Positions 23,690 through 32,035 of a stretch of 53,612 nucleotides of DNA are shown piece by piece. A program made the position numbers and the translations under genes. Each line of letters starts with the position of its first letter. Within the stretch, counting starts at the first letter, position 1. The notes beneath the pieces were generated by a model, which was not told the DNA's origin, searched no databases, and worked only from the letters and a program-made list of their open reading frames with translations. The DNA comes from an uncultured Actinomycetes bacterium (GTDB lineage Bacteria; Actinomycetota; Thermoleophilia; RBG-16-64-13), in the NCBI GenBank assembly GCA_903873715.1, contig CAIQPS010000060.1:1-53612 (forward strand). The letters run 5' to 3'.

Positions 23690-24943
23690 ATGAGGATCGG
23701 TCTGGTCTCTCCATATTCGTGGACTGTGCTGGGAGGCGTGAACAATCACGTCACGAGCTTGATGCACCACCTCGAGGGCTTGGGCAACGAGGTCTACGTG
23801 ATCGCTCCCGCCGGAGATCTGAGCCGCTCGCAGACCCCTGTTCCGCCGAACTTCGTCGCGGCGGGCCAGTCCATCCCCGTGCCGTCGAACGGTTCCATCG
23901 CTCATGTCAGCGCCGACTTCTTCATGCTGGGCAAGATGAGCCGCATCCTCGATCGTCTCGGCTTGGACGTGGTCCACGTCCACGAGCCCACCATCCCGGC
24001 CGTGGGCGCGGCCGCGACGATGATGGCGAAGGTCCCGGTGGTCGCGACGTTCCACGCCGCTGGTGCCGCCTCGGCCTTCTACGAGCGTTGGCGTCCGCTG
24101 GCCGAGCGCATCCTGGCGAGCATCACCTTGAACATCGTCGTGTCGGAAAGCGCCAGACAGACGGTGATCCCGCACTTCCCGGGCGAATACAGGGTCATCC
24201 CGAACGGGATCGACATCGATCGGTATGCCGCAGCCCGAGACGGCCGGAAGATCCCCGGCCGGGTGATGTTCATCGGGCGCGCGGAGCCCCGCAAGGGACT
24301 GCCGGCGCTGCTCGAAGCCTTCCAGGGTCTTCGCCGGCGCATGCCCTCCGCCACCCTGGTTCTTGCAGGCACCACGCCGGAGGAGCTTCGGGACCACGCT
24401 GCCAGGGGCCGTGGGGCGCCGGATCGAGTGCTTGACGGGGTGACGGCCTTGGGCCGGGTGCCCCACGACGTGAAGGTGCGGGAGATGGCGAGTGCCGAGG
24501 TGCTGTGCGCGCCCTCGAATGGTGGCGAGAGCTTCGGGATGATCCTGGTGGAGGCCATGTCGGCCGGGCTGCCGGTGATAGCCTCGGACATCCCCGGCTA
24601 CAGGGCGGTGTTGGCCGAGGGATCAGCCGGGGTGCTCGTACCGCCGGACGACCCCGCCGCTCTGGAAAGCGCCTTGTTCACCGTCCTGAGCGATCCTGGA
24701 CTGCGCCGGGATCTGATTCTCTCCGGCATCGAGAGGGCGGAGCGGTATTCCTGGGATCGCATCGTCGGCCAGATCGTAGAGGCGTATGAAGACGCTCTGG
24801 CGATGGGGCCCCGGATCGTGCCGGAGCGTCCGGTGCCGGCCTTTGCGCAATCAGTCCACTTCGCCAAGACGTGGGCCCGGGCGCTGGTGCGCCCGGGCGG
24901 CCAGGGTCAAGCGGGAGAGGCCCGAGGGTCCGCTCGAAGCTAG
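23690..24943 (+). CDS. GT4 glycosyltransferase, PimA-like
   Basis: This is a 417-residue GT-B glycosyltransferase. The start MRIGLVSPYSWTVLGGVNNH is typical of PimA, the GDP-mannose:phosphatidyl-inositol mannosyltransferase of actinobacteria. GRAEPRKGLPALLEAF (residues about 198-213) and the EX7E motif in ESFGMILVEAMSAGLP bind the sugar nucleotide. There is no membrane helix; members bind the inner leaflet through basic and hydrophobic patches. GGAG lies 7 bases before the ATG. It is divergent from the cwlO-like operon and converges on the cupredoxin gene with only 3 bases between the stops. Exact PimA activity is not proven; another lipid acceptor is possible. Confidence 0.85.
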   Translation: MRIGLVSPYSWTVLGGVNNHVTSLMHHLEGLGNEVYVIAPAGDLSRSQTPVPPNFVAAGQSIPVPSNGSIAHVSADFFMLGKMSRILDRLGLDVVHVHEPTIPAVGAAATMMAKVPVVATFHAAGAASAFYERWRPLAERILASITLNIVVSESARQTVIPHFPGEYRVIPNGIDIDRYAAARDGRKIPGRVMFIGRAEPRKGLPALLEAFQGLRRRMPSATLVLAGTTPEELRDHAARGRGAPDRVLDGVTALGRVPHDVKVREMASAEVLCAPSNGGESFGMILVEAMSAGLPVIASDIPGYRAVLAEGSAGVLVPPDDPAALESALFTVLSDPGLRRDLILSGIERAERYSWDRIVGQIVEAYEDALAMGPRIVPERPVPAFAQSVHFAKTWARALVRPGGQGQAGEARGSARS

Positions 24944-24946
24944 CTG

Positions 24947-25360
24947 CTACTGCACGATCACGGTGCCGGTCATCCCGGCGTGGATGCTGCAGTGGTAAGG
25001 ATACGTACCGGCCTTGGTGAACGTGAAGCTGAACGTGTTGCCGTTCGTGAACAGGCCGCTCTTGAACTCCCCGTTGTCGGCGACCACATCGTGCTGCGGG
25101 TTGTCCTGGTTGACCCAGGTGACCGTGTCACCCACTTTGATGGTGACTTCCTTCGGCTGGTAGCTGCGGTCGGTCATGATGACCTGGACTGTCTGTCCTC
25201 CGGCGGCAGGGTTGGTGACATGCGTGACCAAGGGCCCGCTGGCAGTGGTGGTGGGGGCGGCGGAGCCGCCGCACCCGGCAACGACGGCGCCCGCAAGGAC
25301 CAGGATCGCGGCTGCGGCCAACAGGCGGATGGTGTAGCGAGCGGACCGGCGAACTCTCAT
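24947..25360 (-). CDS. Cupredoxin-domain lipoprotein (plastocyanin/azurin type)
   Basis: This is a 137-residue protein with a lipoprotein signal (hydrophobic residues 11-28, VVAGC, Cys30 lipidated). After a Thr-rich linker comes a blue-copper domain: His90 in NPQHDVV, then Cys124, His127 and Met130 in YHCSIHAGM, the complete type 1 site. Such proteins shuttle electrons at the outer face of the membrane or bind copper. GGGAGG lies 7 bases before the ATG. No oxidase, nitrite reductase or copper export gene is in the window, so the partner is unknown. Confidence 0.92.
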   Translation of the reverse strand: MRVRRSARYTIRLLAAAAILVLAGAVVAGCGGSAAPTTTASGPLVTHVTNPAAGGQTVQVIMTDRSYQPKEVTIKVGDTVTWVNQDNPQHDVVADNGEFKSGLFTNGNTFSFTFTKAGTYPYHCSIHAGMTGTVIVQ

Positions 25361-25427
25361 CACGAGCCTCCCTCTGGGAACGTGCATTGGACGGATGGTG
25401 CCTCCGTGCTGCAAGAAGCTTCAATAG

Positions 25428-25440
25428 GTAACGATGTTAC
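25428..25440. promoter_or_regulatory. 5-3-5 inverted repeat in the cupredoxin/carboxyltransferase divergent region
   Basis: GTAAC GAT GTTAC is a perfect palindrome in a locally AT-rich patch, about 70 bases upstream of the cupredoxin start and about 200 before the carboxyltransferase operon. It may be a metal- or redox-responsive operator for the cupredoxin gene. A TTGCAG-17-TCCAAT promoter candidate lies between it and the gene. The rest of the 275-base gap shows no ORF I trust. Confidence 0.4.
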
Positions 25441-25635
25441 TACACTTTTCTGGGAGCGTTGGCTGAAAGCGGGTGCGGCCGCACCGGTCTTGGGTCACAT
25501 GCAGGTCTGCGAGGGTACCTTGATACGTGCTGATGTTTCCTCCGGGCGCGTTTACGTGTAGCATGGCACCCACCAAAAGCGGACCGAGATCGGGAGATGC
25601 GTGGTCATGTCCACTAGTAAGAGGATTTCGCGGCT

Positions 25636-27075
25636 GTGACAGGCGAAGAAAGACTGGAGCGGCTGCGTCTGCTCAAGAAGGAAGCCCTCCTCGAGGGAGG
25701 CCCGGAGCAGGCGGCGGCTCGCCGCAAGAACGAACTCCTGAGCGCACGTGAACGGGCGCTCGCGGTGCTCGACCCCGGCACGTTCGTCGAACTCGACGTG
25801 TTGGTCGACGGCGTGGTGACCGGCCACGGGAAGGTCAACGGGCGGGACGTGTACCTGTTCTCCCAGGACGGGGACGAGACCGACGGGTACTCGCGCGAGC
25901 GCTTCGCGCAGAAGACGCTCAAAGTCGTCGATCTGGCGATGAAGAACGGCGCCCCCATCGTGGGCATCCACGACGCAGGCGAGCGCTGGCACCACGACGG
26001 CGGACTGGGCGCGCTGGGCGCCTACGCCGACATCTTCTTCCGCAACGTCATGGCGAGCGGGGTCGTGCCCCAGATCGCGGCCATCATGGGCCAATGCGGC
26101 GGGGCTGCGGCGTATTCGCCGGCGCTGGCCGACTTCACCCTCATGGTCAAGGGCTCCGGGCAGCTCTATCTGGCCGGGCCGGAAGCGGCGCGCACGGTCG
26201 GGGGCGAGGAAGCCACCATGGAGGAACTGGGTGGCGGCCGCACACATAGCGAGAAGACCGGGATGGCCCACCTGGCGGCCGGCGACGAGGGCGCGTGCCT
26301 CTCGTCGGTGCGCGAGTTGTTGTCGTACCTGCCGCAGAACAACCTCGAGGACGTCCCGCGCGTGGCCTGCACCGATCCGGTCGACCGTAAGGATGCGACG
26401 CTCGAGAAGCTGATGGTCGACGGGGCGGAAGACGGTCCCGGGTACGACATGCGCGATGTGGTCGGCGCGGTGGTGGACGAAGGCCGCTTCCTGGAGATTC
26501 AGGGCGGATGGGCCAAGAACCTCGTCGTCGGCTTCGCCAGGCTGAACGGCCGGGCGGTGGGCGTGGTAGCGAACCAGCCGGCCGAGCAGGAGGGCAGGGT
26601 CGACATCGACGCGGCGGCCAAGGGCGCCCGTTTCGTGCGCACGTGCGATGCGTTCAACATCCCGGTCGTCACCTTCGTGGACACTCCGGGCTTCGTGCCC
26701 GGCAAAGCCCAGGAGCGCGGCGGTCTGCTGCGTGAGGCCACCAAACTCCTATACGCCTACTGCGAAGCCTCGGTCCCCAAGCTCACGGTGGTGACGGGCC
26801 GGGCGTACGGCGAGGCTTACGAGGTGATGGCCTCCAAGCATATCCGGGCGGATTTCAACCTGGCCTGGCCCTCGGCGGAGATCGCCGCGTCGGCCCTCGG
26901 CGGCGCGGTGCGGCGCTGGGAGGCTCATTCGCCGGTCACCGCCGCCAAGCGCGGCTACCTGGACGACGTGATCGAGCCGGGGGAGACCCGCCCGCGGCTG
27001 GTCTCGGCGCTGGAAGCCTGCGCGTCGAAGCGTGAAGGGCGGCCACCCAAGAAGCACGGGAACATCCCACTGTGA
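25636..27075 (+). CDS. Acyl-CoA carboxyltransferase subunit (12S / MmdA / PccB-like)
   Basis: This is a 479-residue biotin-dependent carboxyltransferase with the double crotonase fold. The N-half has ERALAVLDPGTFVE, AIMGQCGGAAAYSPALADF and the oxyanion-hole glycines. The C-half has VVANQPAEQ, FVDTPGFVPGKAQE, GRAYGEAYEVMASK and ends in GNIPL, all as in methylmalonyl-CoA carboxyltransferase 12S and propionyl-CoA carboxylase beta. It is somewhat shorter than the usual 510-520. The start GTG follows an AGAGGA about 11 bases away. The stop overlaps the GTG of the next gene (GTGA). With the 5S- and 1.3S-like genes behind it, it probably forms a transcarboxylase that moves carboxyl groups between methylmalonyl-CoA and pyruvate/oxaloacetate. 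Confidence 0.9.
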   Translation: MTGEERLERLRLLKKEALLEGGPEQAAARRKNELLSARERALAVLDPGTFVELDVLVDGVVTGHGKVNGRDVYLFSQDGDETDGYSRERFAQKTLKVVDLAMKNGAPIVGIHDAGERWHHDGGLGALGAYADIFFRNVMASGVVPQIAAIMGQCGGAAAYSPALADFTLMVKGSGQLYLAGPEAARTVGGEEATMEELGGGRTHSEKTGMAHLAAGDEGACLSSVRELLSYLPQNNLEDVPRVACTDPVDRKDATLEKLMVDGAEDGPGYDMRDVVGAVVDEGRFLEIQGGWAKNLVVGFARLNGRAVGVVANQPAEQEGRVDIDAAAKGARFVRTCDAFNIPVVTFVDTPGFVPGKAQERGGLLREATKLLYAYCEASVPKLTVVTGRAYGEAYEVMASKHIRADFNLAWPSAEIAASALGGAVRRWEAHSPVTAAKRGYLDDVIEPGETRPRLVSALEACASKREGRPPKKHGNIPL

Positions 27076-28673
27076 GTGCCGCCACCAAGAAGGGCGCTGT
27101 CTCGGCGGGTGCCGGGGCCGCGAAACCCGTCCACATCACGGACCTCGTCCTGAGGGACGCGCACCAGTCGCTGCTCGCGACCCGTATGCGCACCGAGGAC
27201 ATGCTGCCGATCGCGGCCAAGATCAATCAGGCAGGCTACTGGTCCATCGAGATGTGGGGCGGAGCGACCTTCGACTCCATGATGCGCTTCCTCAACGAGG
27301 ATCCATGGGAGCGCGTGCGCGCCCTCAAGACCACCATGCCGGACACCCGCCTGCAGATGCTGCTGCGGGGCCAGAACGCCGTCGGCTACCGTAACTACGC
27401 GGACGACGTCGTCGAGGAGTTCGTGCGGCTGGCGTGCCAGGCGGGCATCAACGTGTTCCGGGTGTTCGACGCCCTCAACGACCCGCGCAACCTCCAGACG
27501 GCCTGCAAGGCGGTCCGGGAGAACGGGCAGTGGGTGGAGGGCACCATCAGCTACACCAAGAGCCCGGTCCATTCGGTCAAGACGTTCGTCGACTTCGCCG
27601 CCCGCCTCGCGGAACTGGGCGCCCGGTCGTTCGCCATCAAGGATATGGCCGGACTGCTCGATCCGCAGGACGCCTACGAACTGGTCTCCGCTCTCAAACA
27701 TGCCCATCCGGAGATCCTGGTGCACATGCACTGCCACTACACCTCGGGCATGGCCTCCATGGCCTACCTGAAAGCGGTGGAGGCCGGCGCCGACATCCTC
27801 GACTGCGCTATCTCGTCGATGTCGATGGGGACGTCCCATCCGCCGACGGAATCCATGGTGGCCGCCCTCAACGGCACCGACCGGGCTACCGGCATGGATA
27901 TCGGGCTTCTGGAGGAGATCTCCGAGTACTTCCGCAACGTGCGCAAGAAGTACAAGGCCTACGAGAGCGCTTTCACGGCGGTCGACCCGGCCGTGCTCAT
28001 GTGGCAGATCCCCGGCGGGATGATCTCCAACCTCTCGAACCAGCTCAAGGAGCAGGGTGCCCTCGACCGCATGCCCGAAGTGATGGAGGAGGTGCCGCGG
28101 GTCCGCAAGGAACTCGGGTACCCGCCGCTGGTGACGCCGACCTCGCAGATCGTGGGGACGCAGGCGACGCTCAACGTGTTGATGGGCCGCTACAAGATGG
28201 TCACCAAGGAGACCCGGGGTCTCGTGCAGGGCTACTACGGCCGGACGCCGGCCGCGATCGACCCGGACGTCCAGAAGCTGGTCATAGGCGACGAGGAGCC
28301 CATCACGGCCCGTCCCGCGGACCTTCTCGAGCCCGAACTGCCCAAGCGCCGGGCCGAACTGGATGAACTGGGGATCAAGTACACCGAAGAGGACCTGATC
28401 TCCTATGCCATGTTCCCGCAGGTGGCCTTGGAGTTCTTCGCCAGGCGCGACCGTTCGGAACGGCCCAAGGAAGAGCTGGCCGCTCTGGTGGCGGCCGTCG
28501 CCGGTCTCCTCGGTGTCGACAAGGAAGTGACCTGCGCGCCGCAGCCGGCCGAAGCCGCGGCGGCGACAACAGCAGATGTGTGCGCCGGTGAAGCCCCGCC
28601 CGCTACGCCCGCCTGGGCTGCGGCCGGCAGGGCCGAACTGGTGGGTGCCCGCTCCGTGTCCTGGAGGTACTGA
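27072..28673 (+). CDS. Pyruvate/oxaloacetate carboxyltransferase subunit (5S / OadA-like)
   Basis: This is a 533-residue TIM-barrel carboxyltransferase. Metal and substrate motifs: LRDAHQSLLATRM (Asp29), AIKDMAGLL with Lys190 (the carbamylated Lys of the 5S subunit), and HMHCHYTSG with His220 and His222 as metal ligands. The C-terminal conserved carboxylase domain follows to about residue 470, and then a short Ala-rich tail that lacks a biotin site. It interconverts pyruvate and oxaloacetate using carboxybiotin. Its GTG overlaps the stop of the 12S-like gene. The biotin carrier is on the next gene, 2 bases downstream, so the complex is split over three proteins. Confidence 0.92.
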   Translation: MSAATKKGAVSAGAGAAKPVHITDLVLRDAHQSLLATRMRTEDMLPIAAKINQAGYWSIEMWGGATFDSMMRFLNEDPWERVRALKTTMPDTRLQMLLRGQNAVGYRNYADDVVEEFVRLACQAGINVFRVFDALNDPRNLQTACKAVRENGQWVEGTISYTKSPVHSVKTFVDFAARLAELGARSFAIKDMAGLLDPQDAYELVSALKHAHPEILVHMHCHYTSGMASMAYLKAVEAGADILDCAISSMSMGTSHPPTESMVAALNGTDRATGMDIGLLEEISEYFRNVRKKYKAYESAFTAVDPAVLMWQIPGGMISNLSNQLKEQGALDRMPEVMEEVPRVRKELGYPPLVTPTSQIVGTQATLNVLMGRYKMVTKETRGLVQGYYGRTPAAIDPDVQKLVIGDEEPITARPADLLEPELPKRRAELDELGIKYTEEDLISYAMFPQVALEFFARRDRSERPKEELAALVAAVAGLLGVDKEVTCAPQPAEAAAATTADVCAGEAPPATPAWAAAGRAELVGARSVSWRY

Positions 28674-28675
28674 TC

Positions 28676-29230
28676 ATGAAGTTCAAACTCCAGGTGGACG
28701 GCAAGGAATACGAGGTGTCGGCTGCGGCCGACGGCGGCATCACCATCAACGGCGAAGCGTTCGAGACGAAGACCGGCTCCGCGTCGGCCGAGAAGCGCAC
28801 CCTCCAGGTGGGCGACAAGAGCTTCGAGATCCGCGTGGTCGAGAGCACCCAGGACGTCGGCTGCTTCACTCTGGAAGTGGCGGGGGAGAGGGTGCCGCTG
28901 ACGGTCTCGGACCTGGTGCGGGAGTCGGGTCCCGCCGCGGACGCCCCCGGCGGCTCGGCAGGCGGTGCCGCCGCTGCCTCAGGCGCAGGGGCTCAGCCCG
29001 CAGCCGAGGTGGATGCCAAGGACGGCCTGTTCGCACCGGTGCCCGGCAAGATCGTGGACGTGTTCGTCAAGGTGGGCGACGCCGTCGACGAAGGTACTCC
29101 GCTCGTGGTCCTCGAGGCCATGAAGATGGAGAACGAGCTGCGGGCGCCTAAGAAAGGCACGGTCGTGGTCGTGGCCGTGCAGAAAGGCGACACAGCCCAG
29201 CGCGGGCAGTTGCTGGTGGGCATCGAGTAA
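28676..29230 (+). CDS. Biotin carboxyl carrier protein (1.3S / OadA biotin domain)
   Basis: This is a 184-residue protein. The C-terminal biotinyl domain (about 117-184) has EAMKMEN with Lys150 as the biotinylated residue, plus the usual APVPGKIV start. The linker at about 85-112 is Ala/Gly-rich and flexible. The N-terminal 80 residues form a beta-rich domain (VDGKEYEVSAAADG, GDKSFEIRVVE) that may bind the carboxyltransferase core. It is two bases behind the 5S-like gene, and a strong terminator follows, so it closes the operon. No biotin carboxylase subunit is present, which favours transcarboxylation over ATP-driven carboxylation. Confidence 0.93.
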   Translation: MKFKLQVDGKEYEVSAAADGGITINGEAFETKTGSASAEKRTLQVGDKSFEIRVVESTQDVGCFTLEVAGERVPLTVSDLVRESGPAADAPGGSAGGAAAASGAGAQPAAEVDAKDGLFAPVPGKIVDVFVKVGDAVDEGTPLVVLEAMKMENELRAPKKGTVVVVAVQKGDTAQRGQLLVGIE

Positions 29231-29296
29231 CACCTGCCGGGCGGCGCGCCCACGGAGCGCCGCCCCGGATCCCCGGATATCCTCCCCATGAGCACC

Positions 29297-29324
29297 GGCG
29301 CCCCTGACGGGGCGCCGTTCTTTC
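29297..29324 (+). terminator. Rho-independent terminator of the carboxyltransferase operon
   Basis: GGCGCCCC (29297-29304), loop TGAC, GGGGCGCC (29309-29316), then GTTCTTTC. The 8-bp stem is perfect. It lies upstream of the second kinase and argues against translation starting before it. Confidence 0.85.
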
Positions 29325-29332
29325 GTGTCCGG

Positions 29333-29361
29333 TTGTATGGGCGGGCGTCGGGTGATAGGGT
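29333..29361 (+). promoter_or_regulatory. Promoter candidate of the second histidine kinase
   Basis: TTGTAT (29333-29338), a 17-base spacer, TAGGGT (29356-29361). The predicted leader of about 58 bases contains GAGGAGA before the ATG at 29426. Confidence 0.5.
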
Positions 29362-29425
29362 CGAACGGAGCCCAAGCCGGCCCCCGATGTGCCTGCACCG
29401 GGGTCTCGTCGGTGAGGAGACCGAC

Positions 29426-31852
29426 ATGAGCGACGTGTCCCAGCAGCTCGAACCGCGAATCCCGGACGACATCGGACCGCCGGTAGACTTGTGGCCGGGC
29501 AGGCGGCCTACACGGTGGGCGTCGCTCGTTGTGGCGACGGTGCCTCTTGCGGTGGCGTGCATAGGTATCCTGGTCGCGACGAGGCCGGCAGGGGCCTTCA
29601 ACCCCGGCTACAGTTTCGCCTTGTTCAACACCCTGCTGTTGGGCGTCCCTTCCTTCGCAGTGGCGATCCTTGCGCTGCGCAGCCACCTGGAGAGGGCGTC
29701 GTGCATCGTCTACCTGATGGGACTCGGAACGCTCTCACTGGGGCTCGGCGCGATTTTCGCCGGATTCCGTCTTGGGGGGTCGGTGCCGGGAGCCATCCCC
29801 GCCTTGTACAACAGTTTGGCGTTGCTTTCCGGCCTTCTGCATCTGTCGTCGGTCGCGATGTGCGCGTCGGCGTCGGGCGCAGGGCGACGTGGCGGCCGGT
29901 TGGCGGTGGCTCTTGGCGGGTACGCCGGCGTCGTGCTGGCGGCGGTCGTCCTGTTGGTGCTCGTGCGCAACGACCTGTGGCCGCGCTATTTCCTGCAAGG
30001 GGTCGGAGCGACGCCGCTGGGCAAGGGTGTCGCTTGGTCGGCGGCCGGTGTGTTCGGAGTCTCTGCGATCCTTCTCGCTCTCAGGCCTGCGGTGGGATGG
30101 ACGTACTTTCGCTTGTTCTACAGCGTCGGTCTGGGTCTCATATGCGTGGGATTGGCGGGGGTGGCGTTCCAGCATTCGCTCGGCGACGCTGTCAACTGGG
30201 CGAGCCGTGCAGCGCAGTACCTGGGCGGGGTGTCTCTCGTCGTCGCCGTGGTGCCCGCGGCGAGAGGTTGGATGCAGTGGCTGGTCTCGGTCAGGCACAG
30301 GCTCGATGAGTCCGAGCACCGCTATAAGAAGCTTGTCGATCTGAACCCCGAAGGCATCGTCGTCATCGCGAAAGGTCGTATCGTTGCCGCGAACCCCGCG
30401 GCGGCCGCCCTGTTCGGGGCGAGTTCCGAGAGGGTCTTGAAATCGACCCCCCTCGACCGACTGCTGGACGGAGACGCCCTGTCGGCTATGGACCCTGAGC
30501 CTGAGCAGGCGAGAAAGTCTCACGCCACTGCGTTCCAGACCTTCGAGATCCGCGGCCTCGACGGGGTCTTGCGTTCAGCGGAGATGACCAGCGCCCGGGT
30601 CAACTACGGTGGCAGGCCGTCGCTGTTGCTGGTCTTTCGAGACGTCACGGGGCGCCAGCGCTCCGAGAGAGAACTCAGACAGGCGGAGGAGCAGCTGCGG
30701 CAGAGTCAGAAGATGGAGGCCGTCGGGCAACTGGCCGGCGGTATCGCCCACGACTTCAACAACCTCCTCGGGGTGATTCTGGGGTATGCGGAAGTGTTGA
30801 GCGAAAGCGCCGACCTGCAGACATCGGAGAGCAGGAAGGACCTCGAAGAGATCAGACGTGCGGGCGAGAGGGCTGCGACACTCACCAAGCAGATCCTGGC
30901 GTTCTCTCGTCGGCAGCCGATGCGACCCGAGAAGGTGCGTTTGAACGACTTGCTCGAGGAATTGGCGCCCATGCTGCGTCGCATCCTCGGCGAAGATCTT
31001 CAGCTGGTCACCAGGTTGGACCCCGGCCTGGGGTATGTTCGGGCCGACCGGCACCAGTTGGAGCAGGTGGTGACGAACCTCGTTCTCAACGCCCGAGACG
31101 CCATGCCAGGCGGCGGGGTCCTCACGTTGGGGTCTGGCAGCGTCTCGTGGGCGATGAACGAGCTTGGCGATGGGCCCGGATCGGACGAGCACTTCGCGGT
31201 GCTCTCGGTGTCCGACACCGGCGTGGGCATGGACCGGGACACGGCATCGCGGGCGTTCGAACCGTTCTTCACCACGAAGGAGCCCGGCAAGGGCACCGGC
31301 CTGGGTCTCTCCGTGGTCTACGGCATCGTGCAGCAGAGCGGGGGCCACGTCGAGCTGTCCAGCGAGCCGGGCGAAGGGACGCGGGTAGACGTGTACCTTC
31401 CGCTGGTGGAAGCGGAGGATGCTCGAGGCGCGGGGCCGCTCGAGACCTCGCAAGTGACGGGCCAGGGACAGACGATCATCCTGGCCGAAGATGAAGCGCA
31501 ATTGAGGGTGCTCATGGTGCGCTATCTGTCCGGCCTGGGCTATCGGGTTCTGGCTGCGGCCGACGCGGACGAAGCGCAGGCCATCGCACGCTCCTGCGAA
31601 GTGCCGCCGGACCTGCTGGTCACGGACGTGATCTTGCCGGGTTCGCTGCGGGGCGACGGGTTGGCTCGTAAGATCCTGGAACAGTTCCCGGGTATCCCGG
31701 TGCTCTTCATATCCGGCTATCCGAGCGACTTCATCGGGCGCTCCGGGGCGCTCGACGAGGGAACGACGCTCCTGCAGAAGCCTTTCCGCCCAGAAGTCCT
31801 GGGTATGGCGGTCCGTCAAGCTCTCGCCGACCGGCCTGTCGCGGGGAGCTGA
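29426..31852 (+). CDS. Hybrid sensor histidine kinase: multi-TM, PAS, transmitter, receiver
   Basis: This is an 808-residue protein. A membrane unit of about eight helices lies at residues 25-285. One PAS domain follows (about 300-405, LDESEHRYKKLVDLNPEGIV), then a short coiled link and the transmitter with H-box GGIAHDFNNLL (His442), NARDAMPGGG, SDTGVGMD and FFTTKEPGKGTGLGLS. The receiver is C-terminal, with Asp734 in TDVILPGS. The start at 29426 is set by GAGGAGA 6 bases upstream. The same transmitter type as the kinase at 14049-17177 but with a different membrane part and fewer PAS domains. There is no cognate regulator beside it. Signal unknown. Confidence 0.87.
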   Translation: MSDVSQQLEPRIPDDIGPPVDLWPGRRPTRWASLVVATVPLAVACIGILVATRPAGAFNPGYSFALFNTLLLGVPSFAVAILALRSHLERASCIVYLMGLGTLSLGLGAIFAGFRLGGSVPGAIPALYNSLALLSGLLHLSSVAMCASASGAGRRGGRLAVALGGYAGVVLAAVVLLVLVRNDLWPRYFLQGVGATPLGKGVAWSAAGVFGVSAILLALRPAVGWTYFRLFYSVGLGLICVGLAGVAFQHSLGDAVNWASRAAQYLGGVSLVVAVVPAARGWMQWLVSVRHRLDESEHRYKKLVDLNPEGIVVIAKGRIVAANPAAAALFGASSERVLKSTPLDRLLDGDALSAMDPEPEQARKSHATAFQTFEIRGLDGVLRSAEMTSARVNYGGRPSLLLVFRDVTGRQRSERELRQAEEQLRQSQKMEAVGQLAGGIAHDFNNLLGVILGYAEVLSESADLQTSESRKDLEEIRRAGERAATLTKQILAFSRRQPMRPEKVRLNDLLEELAPMLRRILGEDLQLVTRLDPGLGYVRADRHQLEQVVTNLVLNARDAMPGGGVLTLGSGSVSWAMNELGDGPGSDEHFAVLSVSDTGVGMDRDTASRAFEPFFTTKEPGKGTGLGLSVVYGIVQQSGGHVELSSEPGEGTRVDVYLPLVEAEDARGAGPLETSQVTGQGQTIILAEDEAQLRVLMVRYLSGLGYRVLAAADADEAQAIARSCEVPPDLLVTDVILPGSLRGDGLARKILEQFPGIPVLFISGYPSDFIGRSGALDEGTTLLQKPFRPEVLGMAVRQALADRPVAGS

Positions 31853-31940
31853 GAAGGGCGCACCCGGCAGACGCGTGTCCGCAACCGCCGCCGGCCCTGA
31901 TCGAGGCGCGAGATCGTTGGCGCCCACACGGGTTGCTCGA

Positions 31941-31968
31941 CAAAAGAGAAGGACCCCCGAAGGGGTCC
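31941..31968 (-). terminator. Rho-independent terminator with UUCG loop (leftward)
   Basis: On the minus strand GGACCCC, TTCG, GGGGTCC, then TTCTCTTTTG. The stem is 31951-31957 with 31962-31968. It ends the TPR gene. On the plus strand no T-run follows, so the kinase gene has no clear terminator in the 183-base gap. Confidence 0.85.
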
Positions 31969-32035
31969 CTGAGAAAGCCCATACGTGCATACCGGATCGG
32001 CGATCACGCGTCGCCGCACCCGTGAAGCGGAGAGT

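Noticed and set aside
29288-29425. Earlier start for the second kinase at 29288
   Set aside because: The extension contains the terminator at 29297-29324 and the promoter candidate; the ATG at 29426 has a good ribosome site.
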